A DNA stretch of 64,000 nt, from assembly GCA_020634435.1 (NCBI GenBank), contig JACKBS010000016.1, forward strand, positions 124,001 to 188,000, given 5' to 3'. Positions 7,396 through 17,129 of this stretch are shown here, one piece after another. Origin of the DNA: Ardenticatenaceae bacterium (lineage in GTDB: Bacteria; Chloroflexota; Anaerolineae; Promineifilales; Promineifilaceae). Under the pieces are notes generated by a model. That model saw only the letters and a program-made list of their open reading frames with translations, had not been told where the DNA came from and ran no database searches. The position numbers and the translations under genes are program-made. Positions within the stretch are counted from its first letter, which is position 1. Each line of letters starts with the position of its first letter.

Positions 7396-9269
7396 TGCAG
7401 CGGAACATGCCATTGCAATCGACGCTGCTGACGTTCTTGAACCGCTGTTATGGGCTGCTGCTTTTTGCTTATCCCGCGCATTTCCGGCGGGAATATGGGG
7501 CGGGCATGGCGCAGGTGTTTCGTGATGAAACGCGCTTTTTGTTGCAGGAAGGCAATACGGCTGTTCTCCTCCAATTCCTTTTACAAACCTCATTTGACCT
7601 GACAAAAACTGTACTGGTTGAACATCTCGAAGAACTTTTCAATATCAGGCTAGAAGGTGGAACCATGTCATACCATGAAACTGTCAATGCCCTTTCTGAA
7701 AATCCCGAAGCCTTAGAAGGGCTTTACCACGACGCCATTAAAGCTGGGAATAAAAAAGCTTTCCAGCAGGCAATTGACGACAATTACCAAAACGCGCCGT
7801 CTAACTTGCTGTTGGCCAGTTGGTATCATCGGCTTCACTATGCCGCCAGACAGGCCAAACAGTTCATCATTGCCTGGCGCTGGGTCATTCCCCTGGCCTT
7901 GCTCAACGGTCTCTTGTTCTGGTGGTTTTCCGATGAGGAACGATACATCATGCAGATCGCGGGTGGCCCTAGCGTCCCGCGCGATACCGTGCCCGTGATT
8001 TTCCTTTTAGCGGCTCCTTTCACAGCGCTGTTCATTTTGGTTTATTTTAAGTTGATGGCCAAGAAAAATTGGCTCATTACGGCCGTTGCCACCACCCTAC
8101 CCTTGATTGCCGCCATCTACGTCTACTTCACCTATTCGCAAATGGGGATACGGCCGTTTCAAGACCAATACCTCATTTTAATGGTCATCCATTTACCGGT
8201 TGTGGCCTGGGTAAGTGTGGGGCTGTTTTTTCTGGCCAACCACCGCGACGCCAACAACCGCCTGCGTTTTTTACTCAAATCAGTAGAAGTGATCGTGGTA
8301 GGCGGCATTCTTGCCGGGGTTTTAGCCGCTTTTTTGGGCATTACCATTGGGCTTTTTAATGCGCTCAACGTCGAATTTTCGGAGAATTTGCTGCGCTTAC
8401 TTTTTGGCGGTGGGCTGGGCACGATTTTGGTGATCGCGCCAGCCGTGATTTACAACCCCACCTTGCCGCCCGATGAGCAGGTCATTTTCCAGGGCTTTTA
8501 CCAACTGCTTTCAGCCGTCGTGCAAGTGCTGCTGCCTCTAACATTTTTGGTTCTAATCATCTACATTGGGTTCATCCCGGCAAACTTTCGTGCGCCGTTT
8601 GACAATCGTGATGTGCTCATTACCTACAACGTCATGCTGTTTGCCGTCGTGGGGTTGCTGGTGAGTGCCACCATTTTGCGCCCGGCTGAAAACTCCCCAG
8701 AACGAGATCGCTGGCTGCGTCGTCTGATCGTTGGCGTGACCATTTTGACGCTGATTGTTAGCCTTTATGCCCTGGCAGCCATCATTTTCCGCACCGTCAA
8801 CGACCGCCTGACGCCCAATCGTCTGGCGTTTATGGGCTGGAACATCATCAACATTGGTTTGCTGGCGCTGCTGCTGATTCTGCAATGGCGGTCGAAAGGG
8901 GATCAGTGGTTGGCAGGGTTGTATCAGGCGTTTAGTGTGGGAACGGCCGTCTACGCTGTGTGGACCGTCATTTTAGTTCTGGCACTTCCCTGGCTGTTTG
9001 GCGTCGATCAGGAGAACATGGCCAGCCTGCCCGCCAGCATCCAAAGAGTCATTTATGAAGAGCCAAGCCCCGTGCTCTTGAAATGCGCCAGTAGCCCCCA
9101 CATCTACATGCTGGAAGGCGGCGAAAAACGATGGATTGCCGACATTGAGACGTTTAATGAGCGCGGCTACGTGTGGAGTGATGTGAATTTTGTTACGTGT
9201 GGTGATTTGGCAAGTGTGCCGGATGGAGTACCCATTCCTGCCGACGCCGGAACGCCGCCCCAACCATAG
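7395..9269 (+). CDS. PadR-coupled polytopic membrane protein, unknown function
   Basis: 624 residues. The ATG at 7395 shares one base with the padR stop. The first 90 residues (YPAHFRREYGAGMAQVFRDE) resemble the cytoplasmic prefix found on membrane permeases encoded beside PadR genes. About ten to twelve hydrophobic helices follow between roughly residues 155 and 545. The C-terminal 65 residues are soluble and carry a motif around a Lys/Arg-Trp pair (IYMLEGGEKRWIADIETF). An internal ATG at 7664 follows a purine-rich stretch and could make a shorter form lacking the prefix. No transporter signature or ATPase partner is visible, so its role in membrane stress or transport is unknown. Confidence 0.8.
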   Translation: MQRNMPLQSTLLTFLNRCYGLLLFAYPAHFRREYGAGMAQVFRDETRFLLQEGNTAVLLQFLLQTSFDLTKTVLVEHLEELFNIRLEGGTMSYHETVNALSENPEALEGLYHDAIKAGNKKAFQQAIDDNYQNAPSNLLLASWYHRLHYAARQAKQFIIAWRWVIPLALLNGLLFWWFSDEERYIMQIAGGPSVPRDTVPVIFLLAAPFTALFILVYFKLMAKKNWLITAVATTLPLIAAIYVYFTYSQMGIRPFQDQYLILMVIHLPVVAWVSVGLFFLANHRDANNRLRFLLKSVEVIVVGGILAGVLAAFLGITIGLFNALNVEFSENLLRLLFGGGLGTILVIAPAVIYNPTLPPDEQVIFQGFYQLLSAVVQVLLPLTFLVLIIYIGFIPANFRAPFDNRDVLITYNVMLFAVVGLLVSATILRPAENSPERDRWLRRLIVGVTILTLIVSLYALAAIIFRTVNDRLTPNRLAFMGWNIINIGLLALLLILQWRSKGDQWLAGLYQAFSVGTAVYAVWTVILVLALPWLFGVDQENMASLPASIQRVIYEEPSPVLLKCASSPHIYMLEGGEKRWIADIETFNERGYVWSDVNFVTCGDLASVPDGVPIPADAGTPPQP

Positions 9270-9317
9270 AAAACATCAAGGAATTAGTTGCTTTTCGGGC
9301 TGGCCCAATCTTAACAA

Positions 9318-12300
9318 CTACCACTCTGGCAGCTGGATATTTTGCGCTTCGGCCAGCTCCAGAGCACGCTGGCGCAGTCGTTCGCTTTGGCTTTCGTTTT
9401 GAATGGCCGCTTCATGCGCCGCCCAAGCCCACAACGTCCGGGCCTGATCTCGCGCTGAGGCCACTCCACCCCCGTTGATCGTAGAGAAGAGGCGCAAACT
9501 TTCGGCAAAACAGTCGGATGCGTTGTAGATAGTACCGTCAATTTGTAACGGCCGTATCTCCCCCCGACCACTGGCCAATACCCGCGCCAATCCAAACCAG
9601 GCAAAGCCCAACGCCGCATCGCTCTCTTGCATCGCCGCCTTGCGGTGCGCCCTGTTTGCCGAACGCAGCGCCGACTCCAAATCACCCTTGCCTAAATAGG
9701 CCAACGCCTGGTAAACGTAAACCCGCGGGCTCTCAAACCAGCCCGCCATCTTACTAAAATCCTCGATGATGCGCGCCACCGTGCGAACTGCTCGTTCGGC
9801 CGCTTCATAGCTGTCCATTTCTACCAGCGCCGCAGCCAAATTCAGACGAATCTGCATCATGTTCAGGCGGTCATCCAGGCCATTGACGATGGCCAGCGCC
9901 TTGCGATAAAGCGGAATCGCCGCCCGTGCCTGCCCGCGCAGCCTGGATACATCGCCCAGCAAATTGAGCGTTTGGGCAATCGCCAGCTGATTTTCCAGGC
10001 CGCGATACGTGTTTACTGCTGACAGCAGCCAATGAACCGCCTTGTCAAAACGCCCCAGTAAAATATTGATCTCACCCAATGCCCGATGAGTCAACGCCAG
10101 GGCGGGCTTATTGTCTAACCGATCCAGCAAAGCCACCTGACCTTTGAGCTGCGCCAGATATTGATCCACCGGGCGGTAACGGCCGATTTGGATGTGCTGT
10201 TCACACGCCTGCTGCAAGCAAGTCGTGAGCAGCTCCGGCTCGTCGAGCCGCTGGCTGGTGTCCAGCGCCTTGCCCACGGCCAGCAAAGCCATCTCCAAAT
10301 CTCCCTGGTGCATGAGGGCCAGACTTTTATGCAGCAGCGCCCGCACCCAGGTAGATTCGGCATTGACCAGCCAGGCAACCCGCTCTGCCTGTAAGGCGCT
10401 TTGCAGCATGCCAGCATAATCGGCCTGGTAACATTGAATTTCGGCTAGGCCGTTCCAGGCGCGGGCCTGGAGCAGCAAATCGCCATCTTCTTCGGCGGTG
10501 AAGCGCATGGTCATGTAAGTTTGGGCCGCCTCAACCAGGCGCGCCTGATTGAGCAGCAGCTGGCCCATGTCCTCCTGCAAGCGCAGCTGCCAGATGGCGT
10601 AATGGGGCATGTCAGTAAGCAGCGCCAGAGAGCGACAGTAGTAAACGGTAGCCATGTCCAGGTTGTAGGTATCGTGAGCACGCACGGCGGCCATTTCATA
10701 CAGCTCTGCAGCCAACGATTTTTCTTCGGCCAGTTCGTAATGCTCGGCGATGCTTCCGGCGTATTCGGCCACACGCTCACCGCTCTGCCCGGCCAGCCAG
10801 TCGGCCACCTGCTTGTGGTAGACGGGGCGCGAGCGCAGCAAAACCGATTCATAGGTGACCTGATGCAGGATGGCATGCTTAAACAGGTACGCTTGTGTAC
10901 CAGCAAACCCGGAAGATTGGCGCTGAAAGATCAGTTCGCGTTTTTCCAGAGCTTGCAACGCGGTGCGGGTCTGGTTTGGCGTCAATGGTTCTTCAGCCGC
11001 TTCGTTCATCTGGATAACGGCCGTATCCCAAAAGACACGCCCGACCACCGCTGCCCGCTGCAACGTGACGCGCTCCATGTTGGTCAGCCGGTCCAGGCGG
11101 CCTTGCAGCACGGAATTGATGTTGGGCGGCACGCGCACCTCGGTGAGCTGATTACGCCGCAGCTGCCACTGCTCTTGCCCGGCAATGATGACCCCATCTT
11201 CGATCAGCACTTTGATCAGCTCTTCCACATAAAATGGATTGCCCTCAGCACGCTGAAGGATGAGGTCAGACAGGTCGGCGGGTATTTCCGGCAGCTTTTG
11301 CAGAATTTCTACCACCAGCTGCTGGCTTTCTTCTTTGGAGAGGGAGTGGAGGTGAATTTGCGGACCGGGCAACGGCCGTTCCCGGCGACCACTACCAGGC
11401 TGACCATCAGACGGCCGTGTGAGACCAATGATGAGCAGCGGCGCTTTGCGGCAACTTTCCGACAAATCCCGGATCAAATCCAGCGATGCATCGTCCACCC
11501 AGTGCAAATCTTCCAAAAAGAGCAAAACGGCCGAATTTTGTTCAGCCATCACCTCAAACAAGTTGGCCACGTACTCGTAGGCAGCGGCCCGCAGTTGAGG
11601 TGCTTCGCCGGTTTGCGCCAGCGACTGCACCTTGGTAGACAAATCCAGCCCGATAAGCTGGCCGATGACGTTGGCGCGCATACGGATATCGTCGTTTTCC
11701 TGGCTCATGCCCAAGATTTGGGTCATGCCCTGCACCAGTTTTTCTTCGGCTATAGCGGCGGGATCGTTGTCTTGAATTTCAAAATAAGTGGCCAGCATGT
11801 CGCGGATCAGGGCAAACGGCAGTTGGCTAATTTGCTGGTAGGTGCGGCCCTTAAAAACCGGCACTTCATACGGCAGGGCGCGAATCCAGTTGTTAAACTC
11901 ATGAATCAGGCGCGATTTGCCGACCCCGGCATCCCCAGAAACTGTCACGATTTGACCCACGCGCGTCTCCACGGCCTTGTGCAACATGGCTTGCAGCTGC
12001 TTCAATTGAGCGTCGCGGCCCACCATACGGGTTTCAACGCCCTCCACCCCACGACCAGAGGCATAAAAGAGGCGCGGCTTGATGCCCAAAACCAGGTAAA
12101 CCTGAATCGGCTCGGAACGGCCGCGTATGGAGACCAGGCCCAGCGGCTCCACGTTAAACCGGTCGTGAACCAGCATGTAGGTGTCGTGGGCGATCAGGAT
12201 ACCGCCAGGCGGGGCTGTTTTTTCCAGGCGGCTGGCCACATTCACGGCATCACCAATCACGGTGAATTCATCGCTGCTGCCTACACGGCCTAGCATAACC

Positions 12301-12818
12301 GGGCCAGTATTAATGCCTATGCGAATTTGCAGGCCGCGTAAATGTTCTAGCTCGGAACGGCCGTTTTCCACTTCAGCATCAGACAGTTCAGAAATAAAGT
12401 CGCTGAGGGCAGCCCGCATTTGCAGGGCAGCCCGGATGGCTCGTTCGGCGTCGTCTTCGTGGGTGACCGGCACGCCAAAAAGACCCATGACCGCCTCACC
12501 CATGTGCTTGTCAATCGTGCCGTTCTGGTTAGTGATAGCCCCATCGAGCCGCCGCCACAGCACATTCATCATGTCGAGGATGTTGGTGTGGGGCAGCGAC
12601 TCAGCCATCGTGGCAAAGCCGGTGATGTTGGCAAAAAGGATGGTGACTTGTTTGCGCTGGGCGGTTTTGGCTGTCTGGTGATTGGGGGAGGATTGATCGA
12701 TCAGGGACAGTTTTTCTTGCAGAGCAGCAATGGTCGTGTCAACCACAGCGTTGCCCAACGCAAGCCGCTGCTCTTCCAGAGAGGTGATAGCTTGTTGTAG
12801 TTGTTCCTGCTCAGTCAT
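9318..12818 (-). CDS. Class III cyclase-AAA ATPase-TPR regulator, paralogue A
   Basis: 1166 residues. A short N-terminal coiled segment leads to a class III nucleotidyl cyclase domain (about 55-215), a STAND/AAA ATPase with Walker A VSGDAGVGKSR near 294-303, and TPR-like helical repeats to the end. In the cyclase domain both metal-binding aspartates are changed: FANITGF has Asn64 and KHMGEAV has Glu108. The transition-state Asn193 and Arg197 (GDAVNVASRLE) are kept. Alone it should therefore be weak or inactive as a cyclase. It lies 132 bases downstream of paralogue B on the same strand, and B shows the opposite pattern, which suggests a heterodimer (inference). Start ATG at 12816-12818; no strong Shine-Dalgarno. 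Confidence 0.92.
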   Translation of the reverse strand: MTEQEQLQQAITSLEEQRLALGNAVVDTTIAALQEKLSLIDQSSPNHQTAKTAQRKQVTILFANITGFATMAESLPHTNILDMMNVLWRRLDGAITNQNGTIDKHMGEAVMGLFGVPVTHEDDAERAIRAALQMRAALSDFISELSDAEVENGRSELEHLRGLQIRIGINTGPVMLGRVGSSDEFTVIGDAVNVASRLEKTAPPGGILIAHDTYMLVHDRFNVEPLGLVSIRGRSEPIQVYLVLGIKPRLFYASGRGVEGVETRMVGRDAQLKQLQAMLHKAVETRVGQIVTVSGDAGVGKSRLIHEFNNWIRALPYEVPVFKGRTYQQISQLPFALIRDMLATYFEIQDNDPAAIAEEKLVQGMTQILGMSQENDDIRMRANVIGQLIGLDLSTKVQSLAQTGEAPQLRAAAYEYVANLFEVMAEQNSAVLLFLEDLHWVDDASLDLIRDLSESCRKAPLLIIGLTRPSDGQPGSGRRERPLPGPQIHLHSLSKEESQQLVVEILQKLPEIPADLSDLILQRAEGNPFYVEELIKVLIEDGVIIAGQEQWQLRRNQLTEVRVPPNINSVLQGRLDRLTNMERVTLQRAAVVGRVFWDTAVIQMNEAAEEPLTPNQTRTALQALEKRELIFQRQSSGFAGTQAYLFKHAILHQVTYESVLLRSRPVYHKQVADWLAGQSGERVAEYAGSIAEHYELAEEKSLAAELYEMAAVRAHDTYNLDMATVYYCRSLALLTDMPHYAIWQLRLQEDMGQLLLNQARLVEAAQTYMTMRFTAEEDGDLLLQARAWNGLAEIQCYQADYAGMLQSALQAERVAWLVNAESTWVRALLHKSLALMHQGDLEMALLAVGKALDTSQRLDEPELLTTCLQQACEQHIQIGRYRPVDQYLAQLKGQVALLDRLDNKPALALTHRALGEINILLGRFDKAVHWLLSAVNTYRGLENQLAIAQTLNLLGDVSRLRGQARAAIPLYRKALAIVNGLDDRLNMMQIRLNLAAALVEMDSYEAAERAVRTVARIIEDFSKMAGWFESPRVYVYQALAYLGKGDLESALRSANRAHRKAAMQESDAALGFAWFGLARVLASGRGEIRPLQIDGTIYNASDCFAESLRLFSTINGGGVASARDQARTLWAWAAHEAAIQNESQSERLRQRALELAEAQNIQLPEW

Positions 12819-12950
12819 CGATACAGCTCAGCTTTTCACTGCTGGAAGGAATTGCCCAAAATCTTTGCTACTACGGTACGTCTCTGTCTGTGATTATGCG
12901 CTTTTCAGACTGATTTAACAAGGGCATCTGGCGATGACGGTCTTAAACTT

Positions 12951-15900
12951 CTATTCGTGGGCCGTCCCCAACGGCGCAGGTTTCATTTGCGACTGAACCC
13001 GTTCAACCTCCGCCGTAAGCGCATTGGCGCGCTCTGTATTCTCGCGCCGCCGCTCATAATTTGCCCAATGGCTCAAGGTTTGCAACAGCTCATCAAAGGT
13101 GGCTGGGCCAATTTCATAAAGCAGGCGGTAGCTGCGCGTAAAACATTCTTCGGCATTCATCTCACGCTGCTGGATGGTGGCGGTGTGCTGCTTGGCGGGC
13201 TCTTTGGCCAGCACCATGCCCAGCACTCGCCAGGCAACGGCCGTTACCCGTTTTGCTTCTCGTCCCAACTGCTGCCGCCGCACGGTCAGCGCCGTTTCCA
13301 CAGCCGTAACTGCCTGGGCCAGCGCCTCCTCCAGCAAATGATCCTCTAAAAAGAGCTGGGCCAATCCCGCAACGGCCGTACTGGTGGCCAACGGCCGTTC
13401 CAACATCCGGGCCAGGCGCAGCGTTTGCTCCCACCAGTTGTACGCGTGCTGCAAATGCTCCTCTTTGCTGGCCAAATCTAGCGCCGACTGCGGGTCTGCC
13501 ACCGCTTGCAGCAGATGGAGCTGGCCCAAACAGCATTGAACCTGCATCCGCAGCACATCATTGCCGCTCTTGTCAGATTGAGTCAAAGCCTGATGCAAGT
13601 ACGCATCGGCTTCCTCGTACCGCTCCAGGTTCATGGCAATCATGCCCAGATGGCGCAGCGCCAAGACGGTGCCGTACACATCGCCCAAATCACGTGCATA
13701 GTGCAGGCAGGAGGTGTAGTTGTTAACGGCCGTTTCCCAATCATGGTTTTCGCGGGCTATGTGGCCCAGCTGAGCCAGCATCAGCGTTTCCCACAGCCGA
13801 TCGTGCTGCTCGCGGAATCCCTGACGAGCCGTTTCGATGGTATTGGTCGCCCGCTCGAAGTGGCCCGATTCCCGCGCAATGTGCCCCAGCAGCGCCTGCA
13901 TGTAGGTTCGCGCCAGCGGCGCTGCATTTTCTTTGAGATTGTTGTACAGCGTTTTGCCAATTTGAACGGCCGTATATTGATCGCCTACCAACACCAGCAC
14001 CCAACCCACCGCCGCCTGAGTCACCAGCTGCAAATCGGCCAGCTTGGCCTGAGTGGCTAAGGTATCAGCCGCCTGGGCCGCATCGAGCGCTTTTAGCAAA
14101 TCATCCTGCAAAAAGTGGCACAAAAAGAGGCCCAAATGGCCCCGTACCGCCGCAGGCGTGTCATTAACAGACAGTGCGGTTTTGATCATCGCCTGGTAGG
14201 CATCGGTGGCATCCTTAAATTGGGCCAGCAGACGCAACATTTCGCCCAGCCCTTCGTTGAGGGTGATGCGCTGTGCGGCCGTTTCTGCGGCAACCGGCAG
14301 CAAATTTAACGATTGGCAGTAATGGTAAACGGCCGTTTCTGGAGCATGGTCCTGACGCGCTTTTTCGGCGGCACGGCCGTACCAGACGGCACTTTGGGCA
14401 TACTTCTCCGCCTGCTCCAGATGATAAGCCACCACGCTGGCATTTTGCGCCGTTTGTGTACTGGCATGGGTGATAATCCACGCCGCCACCCGAGCATGAG
14501 CGGTTGTTCTGGCCCGGTTAGACAGTGCCCCATAGGCCACTTGCTGAACTAGCTCATTGGCAAAGGCATACTCTTGCGTACCGGCAAACGCCGAATTTTT
14601 GCGGCGGTAAATCCAGCCCAGGTCCACTAGTTCCCCCAACACGGTCATCAACGCTTCCCAGGTTAAGGTCGCTTCATCTTCGACGCTTTGCTGCAAGAGC
14701 ACCATATCCCAGAAAAATGGCCCCATCACCGCGGCCTGCTGCACCACACTGCTGGTGATCACAGGCAAACGTTCCAATTGGCTGCCAATCAACTTGGGCA
14801 GCGCCAACGTGGCCGGCAGCTCGGCCAGATTGGCCATGCGCACGTACCAACGGCTGCCGCTGTTGTCGATGACGTCTTCTTGAATAAGGATTTTGACCAA
14901 CTCTTCCAGGTGGCTAGGATTGCCCGCCGCGCCGTTCACAATCATGTCGCTCAGCCGCAACGGCACTTTGTCTGCCTGTTGCAACAGCTCAGACAGCAAA
15001 TGTCGGCTGTCGATGAGTGACAGGGGTTGCAGCTCCAGGTGGTGATAGACGAGTTGGTTGTGGTCTTCGCTTACGTGCCACGACGGCCGTTTCTCCAACA
15101 GCTCCGGCCGCGCCAGGCACACAATCAGCAGAGGTAGTTCGTGGCATTCGCTAATGAGGTGTTCCAGCAAATCAAACGACCACTCATCGGCCCAATGAAT
15201 ATCTTCCAGGAACAGCACCACGGCGTCATTTTGTTCGCAAACGGCCGTAAAGTAGGTCACCAAGTCTTCAAACGCATACTCACGCAGCTGGCGCATGTCG
15301 TGCAGGCTTTCGCCTAATAGCGGGCTGTCGGAAAAATCAAAGCCCAGCAGCTGCCCGATGAAATGCGCACGTGTCAGGGCGCGTGTTTCGCCGTCGGCCA
15401 GCTGGTTCATGAGGCCACGCAGCAGCTTCTCCCGGGCCACAGCCGGGCTGTTGCGGTGGTGGATTTCAAAGCGGTTCACAAACAAGTCGCGGATGAGGCT
15501 GTACGGCCGTTGCATCAAACCGCGCTCTGGCCCACCCCGGTACAGCGCCACCTGATCTGGCCACAAGCCCAGCATCCGCTCAAATTCATACAGCAGCCGC
15601 GATTTGCCCAACCCGGCCTCACCCACAATCGTCACCACCTGGGCCAAACCGCCTTCGATGGTGCCTTGCAGCACATCTTGCAAGCGGCCCATTTCTTGCG
15701 TGCGCCCCACCATGCGGGTTTCTAAAAAGCTAGTGCCCCGGCTGCCCCGCTGGAACGCCTGCGGCTTTTCACGGGTGATGATGTACGCACGGCCGTTTTC
15801 AGAACGGCCGTTAAACGTGAGTCCATCTTTTACTTCGGCATCAAAAAAGGGATGAACCTGCTCAAAAATCTGGTGCGAAACCAGCACCTCGCCCACCGGG

Positions 15901-16475
15901 GCCAGCTGTTCCAGCTGGTGGGCCACCGTCACCGTGTCGCCCAAAATCGAGAATTCGCCGCTGCTGCCCATCGGCCCCAGCAGCACCGGCCCGTAATGTA
16001 CCCCAATGCGCATGCGCAGCGCCTGGTTTTGTGGCAAAGAGTTGAGCGTTTGACGCAGCGGACCGTCGTTAAACAGCGCCAGCTCCATCTGCATGTCCAG
16101 CGCCGCCTGCACCGCCCGTTCATGATCATCCTCACGGGGCACCGGCAGGCCAAAAAAGGCAATCACCGCATCCCCCACATGCTTATCAACACGACCACCC
16201 CAGGAGACAATCACGTTGTCCAGCTTTTGCCAGACCGCGTTGATCATGTCGCGCACCTCTTCGGCGTCCATAAATTCGGACATGGTGGTAAAGCCAGACA
16301 TATCGGCAATGAGCACAGCTCCGTGCGCCTGCTGCGGCGTGGGCAGCGGCTCCACCAGCGTCGCCAGCTTCTCGCGCAGCGTCCGAATGGCTACGCTGGC
16401 CACTTCAGGACGCAGCAACGTGCGCTGCGCTTCTAATGTCACAATGGCTTGCTCAATTTCTTGACGAATCAACAC
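12951..16475 (-). CDS. Class III cyclase-AAA ATPase-TPR regulator, paralogue B
   Basis: 1174 residues from GTG at 16475, with GGGA a few bases upstream. The domain order is the same as in paralogue A: coiled N-terminus, cyclase domain (about 50-205), AAA/STAND ATPase with Walker A VGEAGLGKSRL, then TPR repeats. Here the metal aspartates are intact (Asp58 in IADMSGF and Asp102 in KHVGDAV). The catalytic Asn and Arg of the partner half-site are replaced: GDTVTVAHQLE has Thr183 and Gln187. A homodimer should lack transition-state stabilisation. Paired with paralogue A it could form one complete active site. It is the first gene of the minus-strand pair; the long upstream intergenic region (16476-17129) should hold its promoter. 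Confidence 0.92.
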   Translation of the reverse strand: MLIRQEIEQAIVTLEAQRTLLRPEVASVAIRTLREKLATLVEPLPTPQQAHGAVLIADMSGFTTMSEFMDAEEVRDMINAVWQKLDNVIVSWGGRVDKHVGDAVIAFFGLPVPREDDHERAVQAALDMQMELALFNDGPLRQTLNSLPQNQALRMRIGVHYGPVLLGPMGSSGEFSILGDTVTVAHQLEQLAPVGEVLVSHQIFEQVHPFFDAEVKDGLTFNGRSENGRAYIITREKPQAFQRGSRGTSFLETRMVGRTQEMGRLQDVLQGTIEGGLAQVVTIVGEAGLGKSRLLYEFERMLGLWPDQVALYRGGPERGLMQRPYSLIRDLFVNRFEIHHRNSPAVAREKLLRGLMNQLADGETRALTRAHFIGQLLGFDFSDSPLLGESLHDMRQLREYAFEDLVTYFTAVCEQNDAVVLFLEDIHWADEWSFDLLEHLISECHELPLLIVCLARPELLEKRPSWHVSEDHNQLVYHHLELQPLSLIDSRHLLSELLQQADKVPLRLSDMIVNGAAGNPSHLEELVKILIQEDVIDNSGSRWYVRMANLAELPATLALPKLIGSQLERLPVITSSVVQQAAVMGPFFWDMVLLQQSVEDEATLTWEALMTVLGELVDLGWIYRRKNSAFAGTQEYAFANELVQQVAYGALSNRARTTAHARVAAWIITHASTQTAQNASVVAYHLEQAEKYAQSAVWYGRAAEKARQDHAPETAVYHYCQSLNLLPVAAETAAQRITLNEGLGEMLRLLAQFKDATDAYQAMIKTALSVNDTPAAVRGHLGLFLCHFLQDDLLKALDAAQAADTLATQAKLADLQLVTQAAVGWVLVLVGDQYTAVQIGKTLYNNLKENAAPLARTYMQALLGHIARESGHFERATNTIETARQGFREQHDRLWETLMLAQLGHIARENHDWETAVNNYTSCLHYARDLGDVYGTVLALRHLGMIAMNLERYEEADAYLHQALTQSDKSGNDVLRMQVQCCLGQLHLLQAVADPQSALDLASKEEHLQHAYNWWEQTLRLARMLERPLATSTAVAGLAQLFLEDHLLEEALAQAVTAVETALTVRRQQLGREAKRVTAVAWRVLGMVLAKEPAKQHTATIQQREMNAEECFTRSYRLLYEIGPATFDELLQTLSHWANYERRRENTERANALTAEVERVQSQMKPAPLGTAHE

Positions 16476-16530
16476 GGTAAAATCCCGATCATTAGCTTCA
16501 ATAAGCTAGGCCACAACAGTACCCTCTTTA

Positions 16531-16548
16531 GAAACCGGCAGCGGTTTC
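16531..16548. promoter_or_regulatory. Short palindrome upstream of cyclase paralogue B
   Basis: GAAACCG at 16531-16537 and CGGTTTC at 16542-16548 form a perfect 7-bp inverted repeat with a 4-nt centre. It lies 56 bases upstream of the GTG start of paralogue B on the opposite strand. It could be an operator or an RNA hairpin. Confidence 0.4.
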
Positions 16549-16729
16549 CGGGTAACAAAATCATCTCATATGTCACAAAAGGCGGTAGTCGAAAAAGATT
16601 TCCCAAACGTATTATATGTGTTCTGGCCGATGGCAGCGAAACGGTTTTGGCAGTCCAATTGTAACATTGTTTTCACTGATTTCCGAAGGAGACGGCCGTT
16701 TGGGTCTACAAACAAGTTGTCATTGAATT

Positions 16730-16787
16730 TCACGCAAAGTCGCAAAGGAGCTAAATTTTGCCTATATACCTTTGCGTCTTTGCGTGA
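16730..16787. repeat. GCAAAG-type dyad repeat, copy 1
   Basis: Two 19-base arms at 16730-16748 and 16769-16787 are inverted copies with one mismatch, built from the units CACGCAAAG and CTTTGCG. A related element lies at 44504-44595. Such units are known as dispersed intergenic repeats in many environmental bacteria. Confidence 0.7.
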
Positions 16788-16832
16788 GTTAATTGCTTTG
16801 CCTGACAAGTTATTCGTGCACCCCGGCCGTTC

Positions 16833-17038
16833 CAGCAATTCGAAATATAACCATTTTCTTGTAGGGGTGGGATAGGCGGGCCAAGATCATGGCCAGACGA
16901 GGAGCTTTGCCTCCCGCCTGTCTCACCCAAAAGGGTCGTTAACAACAATCAGGGCGAGACGGCGCGGAGAAAAGGTTACCTGTTTCAGTCCAAACCATAC
17001 CGCGCCGTCCCGCCCCTACGCCATATTTCGAATTGCTG
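16833..17038. mobile_element. MITE-like element with 16-bp terminal inverted repeats
   Basis: CAGCAATTCGAAATAT at 16833-16848 returns as its exact reverse complement at 17023-17038. The inner parts of the two ends also pair (GTAGGGGTGGGAT on the left, GTAGGGGCGGGAC on the right after inversion). The 206-bp interior has no open frame of note. This is the layout of a non-autonomous miniature inverted-repeat element. A target-site duplication is not clear: CCGTTC abuts the left end and occurs three bases beyond the right end. Confidence 0.6.
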
Positions 17039-17055
17039 CGTCCGTTCCACCCAAC

Positions 17056-17084
17056 TTGCCTAGTTGACCAGATGAAACTATACT
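17056..17084 (+). promoter_or_regulatory. Candidate smc promoter
   Basis: TTGCCT at 17056-17061 and TATACT at 17079-17084 with 17-bp spacing lie 46 bases before the smc start codon. Confidence 0.5.
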
Positions 17085-17129
17085 GCGCGCCGCCTTAAGC
17101 CAAAAAACGCAACGGATATTTACCTTCTT

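Larger units (their letters stand above)
16476..17129. other. 654-bp intergenic region between the cyclase pair and smc
   Basis: No convincing gene. It contains an 18-bp hairpin (GAAACCG/CGGTTTC, 16531-16548), one ACGGCCGT copy near 16692, a GCAAAG dyad repeat (16730-16787), a MITE-like element (16833-17038) and a candidate smc promoter (17056-17084). The short open frames across it overlap these repeats and look non-coding. Confidence 0.7.

Noticed and set aside
10521..12293. 590-codon plus-strand open frame opposite cyclase paralogue A
   Set aside because: It is antisense to a gene with clear domains, has no family likeness and no ribosome-binding site; long antisense frames are expected in GC-rich genes.
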